Below, piece by piece: positions 55,776 through 64,000 of a stretch of 64,000 nucleotides of DNA (position 1 is its first letter; every line of letters starts with the position of its first letter). The DNA comes from Bolinopsis microptera (lineage: Eukaryota > Ctenophora > Tentaculata > Lobata > Bolinopsidae), in assembly GCF_026151205.1 (NCBI RefSeq), contig NC_087081.1, forward strand, positions 7,187,246 to 7,251,245, read 5' to 3'. The notes beneath the pieces are model-generated. The model saw only the letters and a program-made list of their open reading frames with translations, had not been told where the DNA came from and did not search any database. A program made the translations under genes and the position numbers.

Positions 55776-58700
55776 ATGGTAGTTATCCGAAGTAGTAAAA
55801 ATAGCTGTAAGGCCTGTGCAAAGCGCCTAGTCTCACACAAGGTAAGCATCACTTGTAGTATTTGTTATACGACATATCACCCAAAATGTGCTCACCTAAC
55901 ACCTAGCGACATAACTGAACTTACTGGAGAATGGTCTTGCTACAGCTGCATTTCAGAAATTCTTCCAGTGGGTGCCGTCATGCCTCTATCACCATCACGT
56001 CCTATACAAATCCAAGTCTCCAATAAACGAGAAAAATGTCACACTTGCACAAAAATTGGGAATATAAGTCAAATGATGCTACTGTGACAACCTATCCCAC
56101 ACAAGATGTTCTGCTGGCTCAACAGGCTGCAAAGAATGCTTGAGAAAAATTTTCCCAGCATACGATGTCTCCATTAGACAGCTTCACATGATAAATTTCA
56201 GTAACACTATTAGGTTTAACCCCTTTAATCGCGACCACCTATCAAATCAAATAGGTGATCATGATGATACTGATGCTGATTTGAATCCATGGGAAACAAC
56301 GTCTAGTCTTCTAAATAACTGCAAATATTATACCGCGAACGCGATCAAAAATACGAAGGAGTATGAATTAAAAGTTTTCTCGCTAAACGTTAGGTCACTT
56401 AATGGGAAAATTGAAGAATTTCGGGAGAATATAGATCAATACACAAAATACGACGTTCTCTGCTTCAATGAAACAAATTGTAACACGGAATGTTTGCCTT
56501 TTCAGGGAGAGGAGCTCGAACTAGACGGTTTCTATCCACCGTATGTTCAGACTCCCGCTAGAGCGTCAAATCGTGGTGGAGGATTAGTCATATATGTTAA
56601 CAAAAAACTATGTGAATTATCTGACATAAACGTTAAGAGCGCTCTATGTTGCCACGATAATCCTAAGATAGGAGAATTCTTGGTTGCAGAACTTACCTTG
56701 AAAGGGCACAAAAACGCGTTAATCTGTAATATATATCGCTCTCCAAGTGGGGACTTGAATGGTTTCCTTGAACAATTGAAAATTTTCCTCCGTAACTTAG
56801 CAAGACATCGAAACAAAAATATCATACTGGCTTGTGATACTAACATAGACCTACTAGATTACGGGAGAATAGACTCTGTTACTAAGTATGTGGACACTTT
56901 AGCAGAGCACGGATTCGCTCCTGTGATATCAAGACCAACTAGAGTCACAGATCACAGTGCGACTATCATTGACCATATTTTCGTCAATAATTGCCACGCT
57001 GTTACAAAATCGGGAGTAATTTCTGAATCAATCTCTGACCACTTGGCAACTTTTGTCACAATTATGGTTGATCAGAATAGGCTCAGTTGTAAACTTCAAG
57101 AAGATACAACAGAAACATCTTCTCGAGTAATAAACGATGACAGCATCAAAAAGTTCGAGAACGACATTTCTGCCGTAGACTGGAACTTGGTTAATAACTA
57201 TGATTCTGCAGATGAAAAATTTGAGGCTTTCGAGAAAAAATATAGTGAACTATACGACCGAAATTTCCCAATGAAGGCAAAAAAGAGTAAACCAGGCCGC
57301 CGTAAAAACACAAAGCCGTGGATCCAAGAATGGTTACGGTGCGCATGTGATCGCAAAAATAAATTTTATGAAGATTTTGTCACAAACCCGACCACTGAAA
57401 ATGATATTAGGTACAAGAAAATGAAAAAATTTGTGAATAAACACGTGGATAAGGCCAAAAACAAATATTACAACGCATACTTTACAAAATATTCTAGCGA
57501 CAGCAGAAAACAATGGCAAATGGTTAATAACTTGTTAAACAGAAAGAAAAAAGGCAAAATCAAGATAAACAAAATTAACTATAATGGGAGCGAGATAACA
57601 GATTCTCAGCAAATTGCGAATAGCTTCAATGACTATTTCTGCAATATAGCTGAGACTCTTAAGAGAGAAAATGGTCTCGTATGCTCCGAGGGCCGGACTA
57701 TCGTAACAGAAACTCAAGATAGCAAATGCCAGCGGAGCATGAATCTCGAAGACTCGTCCGCATCAGAAATAATTGAAATAGTTAAGGGTCTGAAGATTAA
57801 GTCGACTTCTGATATGAGTATACTTCCCCTGAAAAAAGTGAGCAATATACTTGCGCCAGTGCTTAGCTGCCTAGTCTCTGCTTCTCTACAGCAGGGGAAG
57901 TTTCCACATAAATTGAAAATCGCGAAAGTAATTCTACTTCACAAAGGTGGGTCACGTGCTGAAGTTTCAAACTATCGACCTATCTCACTACTTTCGTGTT
58001 TCTCAAAAATCTTTGAAAAAATTATGCAAGCGCGACTATTAGATCACTTAAAGACAGAGAAAATCCTATTTGACTCTCAATACGGATTTCGAGCTGGGCA
58101 TAGCTGTGAACATGCTTTACTAGAAGCCCAAAACCATATCCACAGGGCACTAGAAAAAAAAGCAGGTCACAGCACTGCTTCTATTGGACTACAGCAAGGC
58201 GTTCGACATGGTTGACAGCAGTATTCTTCTGAGAAAACTTGAGCACTATGGAGTTCGGGGATTGGCTTTATCTTGGTTTCACTCATATCTTACCGATAGA
58301 GAGCAATACGTGAGCGTCAACAACTGCAAGTCCTCTCACCTCAAACTTAACTACGGAGTACCACAGGGCTCCATTCTCGGACCAATTCTGTTCATAATTT
58401 ACATCAACGACCTTCCTCAGATTAGTAATTTAGCTAAACATATTTATTTCGCTGACGACGCAAACCTAATAATAAGTACAGATACATTTGAACAACTTAA
58501 TGCAATGGTGAATGAGATTCTGACTTTGATAATTGATTGGGCTACTAATAACGGGCTTAAATTGAATGCTAGCAAAACTAAATATTATATGATCTTTACA
58601 AATAAGAAAACTGAGGATATAGAAATTTACATGGGAGGTGAACGATTAAAGCAAAGTGATCACGAAAGGTTTCTTGGCGTGATCATTGATACCAAGCTAA

Positions 58701-59327
58701 ATTGGGCCCACCACATTAGACATTTAGCCACTAAAGTCTCTAGAAATGCGGGCATACTCTACAAACTCAAAGGCTCTGTACCTAACAAAGCACTCAAGTT
58801 GATATACAACAGCTTTGTTCAGTCTCACTTGTACTACTGCTGCACAGTTTGGGGAACAAGATCGCTAAACTCCGTTAAAAGAGTCTTCTCGGCCCAGAAA
58901 AAGGGCATTCGCGCTGCAGATAACCAATACCACCGCTATTTTTATGACAAAGATCTGAACAGTACACCTTCACACACAAAGGAAACTTTCAATAAACTAG
59001 AAGTATTAGCTTTACCGAACGTGATAGCTAAATGTATATTATGCTTAATGCACAAAGTTTATTCTAACACTGCACCACCAAATATTTGCAGTACCATTTA
59101 ACCGTTTATGTAATTCAGACAAGAGCATTTCTTACATTGGGCTTAAGTTATATAACAAAACAGTCAACATTATTAACAAGGACATAAAATATGTCACGAC
59201 TTGCCTACAAGACAAATTCCTAAATTCATTCAAGTCTACAGTCAGCAAGCATGTGCTTACTGCACAAGCACTCAACCCGGATGACAAGGACTGGAACAAC
59301 TCAAATTTCGTACTTTTAGAAATTTAA
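55776..59327 (+). pseudogene. CR1-type LINE ORF2 (PHD-like finger, AP endonuclease, reverse transcriptase), broken by three frameshifts
   Basis: A non-LTR retrotransposon protein read in four consecutive frames: 55776..56087, 56140..58215, 58184..59101, and on to a stop at 59325..59327. The first segment is a Cys/His-rich finger (CKACAKRL, CSICYTTYHPKC, WSCYSC), PHD-like. The second has endonuclease motifs LNVRSL, ETN, IYRSP, DTNID and SDH, then RT blocks NYRPISLLSC and SQYGFRAGHS. The third has DYSKAFD, GVPQGSILGP and the catalytic FADD. The shift between the second and third lies at an eight-A run (about 58156-58163). The last segment (about 80 codons) restores the usual C-terminus. Breaks make it non-autonomous unless they are sequencing errors. 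The order fits CR1/L2-group elements. Confidence 0.85.
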
Positions 59328-60189
59328 ATAATTTGGTACAACATACGTTGATAATAACGAGCAACAAAACTTTAACCTCATAACGAAATATGACTATCTT
59401 CGAGCATTTTCTACAATGCTATCGCTACCGCGCAATTTCACTGTCATTTACAAAACAAAAATATCACCGCGCATTCTTCAGACCCTGTGTCGCTGTTCTA
59501 AATTTATGTCAAGAGATAAGAGTTATTTAGAAATTCTTAATAGTATTACTATTCAAATTTGCTAATAGCGTAATCATTTTTTTATTTTTTTATTTTTTTT
59601 ATTTATTTTTTTTTCATATTTTATACATTATTCATATTTTATACATTGTGTGCATATATTTATATTTGATTGTAATTAAAGATTTTAAGGCGTTAGTGCC
59701 GAGTAATGCCTCTGGGTAGTGCTCCTCAATCAAAAAATCAATCATATGTCATTGCCGGCCGCCTTTTTTCGTTGACCGATGCTAAGTCAGGGTGAGGTAT
59801 TTTGATTCAACAACTTTTTTCTAGGATTATATTGTCAAAATGCCGCCCCAAAGGTAGCAGAGTCGGTCGTTGCGCTACTGTATTCTCGGACCCTTGTCAT
59901 AGCATTTATACTAGTAGCATTACAAAATAAAGCTACCTCGTGAGCCTTTTGCTGTGTGGGGTTTATATTTATCTGCCTAAATATCTGTCTATATTTATCC
60001 GCAAAAACCACCTTAACTAATATCGTTCTAATGTACAGAAGTTTGGTTGGAGGACCACAACGACGGAAAACGCTTACGAAACTAAAACCAGGATAGGGAA
60101 CTGGAACGAAAGGTGTTTTGGTATTGATGAGATACAAAAGAAACATCAACCTAAATCTCAGGTTCAAATTGTACTTCTAGTTATTGTAC
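59328..60189. other. 3' untranslated part of the CR1-type LINE and anonymous flank
   Basis: AT-rich, T-rich sequence, then a short GC-richer motif (GTGCCGAGTAATGCCTCTGG, 59696-59715) and CAATCAAAAAATCAATCA near 59726-59743, plausibly the LINE 3' end and tail. Beyond that nothing is recognised; the minus-strand frame at 59835..60167 has no support. Confidence 0.35.
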
Positions 60190-60191
60190 AG

Positions 60192-61240
60192 TGGGGTGCC
60201 ATATGTTTTTGTCATATCTGATAATATGACAATACAAACAGTGTTAAACTTACAATTTTCATTGAACCATAACTCCGCTTCCGTACCACCGATTTACAAA
60301 ATTCAAAAATGTTTCTCAGTTGATTTAAATAAATACTGTCGGAGTTGTCAATGATCAATCTGCGGCAGTATCTAGATAGCCCGACCCCTGTCCGCGGACA
60401 ACTGTCCACGAACAACTGTCCACGAACACCTGTCTACCAGATCATATTATAACTGCATAATAACAGTATCCCCTGAATCAAGCAACAGGTGTATGTGAAT
60501 AGTTGATTGGTTACCAGATCATATGACCGCAAATGTTATGAAATTTAATGGTATGTATGGTATCTTGGATGCAATTAGTTACGACTACAGACTAGCATAA
60601 TTAATTGTAGCGTAGTAAATTACTGGATCAAACTATTGATTACGATTCAAATGTGGTCTCTCAGATATAATTAGTTACGAATAATATTGATTGTAGCGTA
60701 GTATATTGCTCAATGAAATAAATGATTACGATTTAAATGTGGTATATAAGTCGTTCGTTTTTGGTGAAGTATATTATCAGTTGCCATCATCAACAACAAC
60801 AACAACTATTCCAATTCCTGACATGGTACTCTTCTGTCTAATGGACGAAATTAATGGACCCACGGCCTCCCTAGAGAATGATTCAGGGGATACTGTTATT
60901 ATGCAGTAATATGATCTGGTAGACAGGTGTTCGTGGACAGTTGTTCGCGGACAGTTGTCCGCGGACAGTGGTCGGGCTATCTAGATACTGCCCAATCTGC
61001 AGCCAGAGATATCATAAGTTTGCTATGCGAAGTTGAATATTGTGAACACCCTGTTACTCAGGTTTTAGTGGTGTCAGAGATGTTATATCGCCACAATATT
61101 TACTATAGATACGCCAAAGGGCCTGGGCCTTGTACTAGACAAATTCTCCAGACTCGCTATTACACTCACTGCTAACAATATCACATGACGTGCACGCTAA
61201 CTCGAGCGCTAAAATGTGCGAAAACATATGGCACCCCTCT
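60192..61240. mobile_element. Second copy of the Tc1/mariner-like MITE family, reversed and interrupted
   Basis: Left end TACAGTGGGGTGCCATATG; the sequence to 60355 and from about 61001 matches the reverse complement of the copy at 30756..31431 (shared runs such as ACAATTTTCATTGAACCATA). The right end keeps CATATGGCACCCC but the last bases are degenerate, so the TA there is uncertain. The middle is split by another element at 60364..60992. Confidence 0.75.
60364..60992. mobile_element. 629-bp MITE inserted in the preceding element, 8-bp target duplication
   Basis: The perfect terminal inverted repeat starts GGCAGTATCTAGATAGCCC. CAATCTGC lies directly on both sides (60356..60363 and 60993..61000), and the uninterrupted copy at 30.8 kb shows the continuous target (reverse sense), so the boundaries are exact. 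The arms hold repeated TGTCCGCGGACA/TGTCCACGAACA units over about 120 bases. An 8-bp duplication suggests a hAT-type element. No coding sequence. Confidence 0.9.
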
Positions 61241-61452
61241 AGCTCTGTACTATTGTAGATCTTCGTTATCTTATGGAATCAAGATATTCTATTCGTGAAA
61301 AGTTACAATAATGCAACCGTTCCGTACTTCATAAAACATCATGTTTTCAGTACGGGCACTACTTTGAATCAACTCAGAAAGTTATGACCTCTGCAGTAAA
61401 GGCTCCCGACTATCCTGACTCAATTAAGTATCTTTTAAGTAAGTATCACGGA

Positions 61453-61476
61453 GGGGGGGGGGGGGGGGGGGGGGGG
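61453..61476. repeat. 24-base G run
   Basis: Homopolymer within anonymous DNA between the MITE and the right-edge gene. Other long G or C runs in this window mark transposon ends, but no matching inverted end was found here. Confidence 0.8.
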
Positions 61477-62116
61477 TGCGGTGGGGGCAAGTTTGATTTG
61501 TCACGCATGACTGGTTACACAAACTTTAACTGAATGCTTAAACCCTAATTATTGAATATTTATTCGTGTTGCAAAATTTCCTTAATGAATTATTGAACAG
61601 GGAATCTAAAAAATGGAGATGTAAGAAATGTAAGAAAATAGGGGGAAATCTTTGTCGTGCACAGTGGCAAAACACAGAATCGCATACAAATTACGTAGCG
61701 CGCAACGCAAATATTGTAACTAAAAGTTTTATTTTACGCACTTACTTTGACATAAAGGTATCATATTAACAACAAGGTATGCATTTCGGGCTGCGATTTA
61801 CTTTTAATTTTTCATCATTTTCAAACATTCAAATTCCATAAAGTTATAAAAATTTACTCCACATCTTTTTGAAAACCCTCGTCCGCCTCATTTCGAATCC
61901 TAATTCCTAGTCCAGTAGAACTTGCTCACTGCACAGGTATTATACTCGACAGTGCCTCCGAATTCTAGTGTCAGTGTGACCGTTGTTATGCCAACCAATT
62001 CTAATTAAGATATTGCATTACCTGAGAGCAAAGTGTGCTGCTATGTTGGATTTATCATATAACAGTATTTTATGCACAGCATGGTATTATTTTATCAATA
62101 TCATTGTGCACTGCAG

Positions 62117-63725
62117 GGAAGGAAGCAACAGCGTTTCCATGTCACCAGCCAGAGTTGTGTAGTGATTACACAAACCAGCTGCTTAGTGACATGTACAAAA
62201 CCAACACTTCAAGCAACTACTGCAAGTAAGTCCCATTATTTCTAATACTTACTTCACAGACAAATTTCAAGTTTATAATTATATAAAATTAAAATCGATC
62301 AGTATATTGCTGCGACAAACTTCTTCGGGAAAAATAGATAATAACAAAATGAAAAAGTTTTAATGCAGTGACCTTGTACTAGGCACGCTATCTCGACCCC
62401 AGCTGAAGCTAAAGAAGAAGGAGAACAGTCCTAATTACCAGATTTGTATTCCTCCCAAGTACCAACCCTGGCCTCACACCTTTCATACGTTTTTAAATGA
62501 CTGATAGCGTGTTGCCAGTTTTTGAATTTTCATAAAACTGGCAGACACAAGAACTTAGATTTTACTATCCATGCCAGTCAATCACAAATTGTTTTGTGAT
62601 AGATCAGTGACTTGTAATAAGTCGAGTCGAGCTTCTATTTTATTTATCAAAGTTTACCGATTTTACAGCGTTATTAAATGTTAATAGTGTACATTTGGAA
62701 AAGGTTTTAAATACAATGAAATCTACTTTTAATCACGCATCTTCTTTGTTACACCCCAATAACAATGTAAATTTTTAAAAATATCAAAGTTGCTGGTTAT
62801 CATGGTACAGTAAAACGGTAGTTTTTGTTTAAAAGTTGGTGTCGAAACAATTGAATTGTTTTACAGCACAGTGGAGTTCACTAAACATTGTTCAATAAAA
62901 ATAACAGTTTTGATATTCTTTATTCACTAAGTCTTGCATGTTGGAAGTGTGTGGCCACTGCTAACTAAATTGAGTCACAATTCATATGTAAAGCACATGC
63001 ACATGGGCTTAGAAGTTTGTTCCGCTTCACCTGGAAATAGTATGACTCCTCCGTTTCAGTAACACGGTAGAGGTTAATCACTGCGGATTTCTCAGCTTAG
63101 TACAAATTACGATGCACCGACCGGTCGTCGATGTCTCAAGTCCGTAGGATTTGAAAAGCCACGATTGCCATTCGATGTTGTCTCCTTCCAGTTCCAACCC
63201 AAAGTTTAAACCTTTTCCATCCTGTAGTAGGTACAGAGAGGCCGCATAGTTCGGGACTCGAGTAATGAATAATGCTTTGACAATTAATGTCCATGCTATG
63301 TAGGGACTCCCTTGAAGTCATTCCCGATCTCATTTTTAAATCCCTGAAAACTTGCCGGTTGCCCTGTACAGGGGCTACATCATGTCTTCAACCCAGGGGG
63401 GGCAAGGGGGCGAAGCCCCTTGCGGGGTCCAGGGGCGGAGGGGTAGGGGGCGAAGCCCCCCCAATAGCAGGGGTCTGGGGGCGCAGCCCCCAGTGGGGTC
63501 AAGGGGCGGAGGGGGGCGAAATCCCCCCGGAAAATTTTAAAGGAAATTAGACAATTTTGACGCATTTTCCAGTACTTGAGGGACACGAATTTATGTTAGC
63601 AGCAACTAAAAGAAAAAGCAAATTAATGTAAGTAGTCCGAATTTAAGCTTGACAGTACATACTTCACAATCTCTTTTAACTACACATTAGTACTACACTG
63701 TTGTAGAATAAATTTTCATGTTTTG

Positions 63726-63758
<33 letters not shown>

Positions 63759-64000
63759 TGTTGCCCATGCTGTAGGGTTATGTCTAGCGACACAAATTGC
63801 GTACCTAAACGATTTTGGTTAAGAATGATCTAACAAACAACCCTGTGTTGTCAGAAATCGTATACATCGAAGTGCACACTCCACTATTCCCTGCTACTAG
63901 AGTAGTACTATCATGTCATATGTCGAAATGATACGTTATTAATGATATTTCAGTGGGCGAAACTTTTACAATTCTGAGAATAAACTGCGGGCGACAGTCT
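62117..64000 (+). CDS. Right-edge gene, two exons visible (cysteine-containing, probably extracellular)
   Basis: Exon 62117..62225 lies between acceptor TGTGCACTGCAG and donor TGCAA|GTAAGT and ends in phase 2; exon 63954..64000 follows acceptor GATATTTCAG and continues in frame through an Asn codon to the edge. The joined peptide has CHQPELC and NYC cysteines, NTS and other Asn/Ser-rich segments (QLLSDMYKTNTSSNYC, then NGRNFYNSENKLRATV), the style of a secreted or ectodomain fragment. No domain is recognisable from 51 residues. Neither start nor end is in the window; exon 62117..62225 could also be preceded by exons left of 62117 that I did not find. Confidence 0.5.
63395..63532. repeat. GC-rich cluster of four short hairpins
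   Basis: Four palindromes with GGGG stems and GAAG/GCAG-type loops: 63406..63419, 63446..63460, 63476..63492 and 63511..63528 (for example GGGGGCGAAGCCCCC). They are separated by GGGGTCCAGGGGCGGAGGGG-type spacers and form a sharp GC island in AT-rich intronic DNA. They look like a tandem structural repeat; open frames through it are compositional. Confidence 0.8.
63726..63753. repeat. 28-base C run
   Basis: Homopolymer in the intron of the right-edge gene. Confidence 0.85.

Noticed and set aside
61453-63753. G run and C run as ends of one more poly-G transposon
   Set aside because: Sequences next to the two runs are not inverted repeats beyond a few bases, and the interval holds a supported exon.

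Overview
The window is nuclear DNA from an invertebrate animal. It is AT-rich and shows split genes with GT-AG introns, a class A GPCR, tyrosine-phosphorylation signalling proteins, CR1-type LINEs, a Ty3-type LTR retrotransposon, inverted-repeat DNA transposons and TTAGGG-like repeats. A cnidarian or similar early-branching marine animal would fit, but I cannot name the taxon from sequence alone. There are no rRNA genes, no CRISPR array and no bacterial-style operons.

Region by region: 1-3.6 kb holds two divergently transcribed genes, a six-cysteine Shisa-like membrane protein (minus strand, running off the left edge) and a small unrecognised protein with a KEN box (plus strand). 4.7-8.3 kb holds two arrays of a 171-bp satellite in opposite orientation. 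8.6-9.7 kb holds two nested transposons with poly-G ends. 10.7-21.8 kb holds the centrepiece, an 11-exon minus-strand gene whose exons join in frame into at least 828 residues of proline-rich sequence studded with tyrosine motifs: YxxP motifs (CRK/ABL-SH2 type) on the N-terminal side and seven YxxM motifs (PI3K-p85 type) on the C-terminal side. Its 5' exons are not certain; candidates lie at 28.1 and 34.9 kb. A 1.37-kb near-perfect palindromic element sits at 25.7 kb, a TA-flanked MITE at 30.8 kb, and a three-exon class A GPCR on the plus strand at 31.9-33.8 kb.

35.3-47 kb is repeat territory: a foldback element, a 2.5-kb inverted-repeat element filled with a 1.8-kb polypyrimidine tract, imperfect tandem repeats that look like unpolished long-read sequence, a tRNA-derived SINE, telomere-like repeats that switch strand, and a decayed SGNH-esterase-like fragment. 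49.2-55.5 kb is an LTR retrotransposon with intact gag and pol, linked by a clear -1 frameshift signal (slippery heptamer plus hairpin). 55.8-59.3 kb is a frameshifted CR1-type LINE. 60.2-61.2 kb is a MITE with a second MITE inserted in it. At the right edge two exons of a plus-strand gene are visible (62117..62225 and 63954 onward).

The host genes seen are mostly cell-surface and signalling proteins. All of them are interrupted or surrounded by transposable elements and by short arrays of the palindromes CACGTG and TGACGTCA. Gene models were built by eye from splice-site and reading-frame agreement, so outer boundaries, UTRs and missing 5' exons should be treated as provisional.
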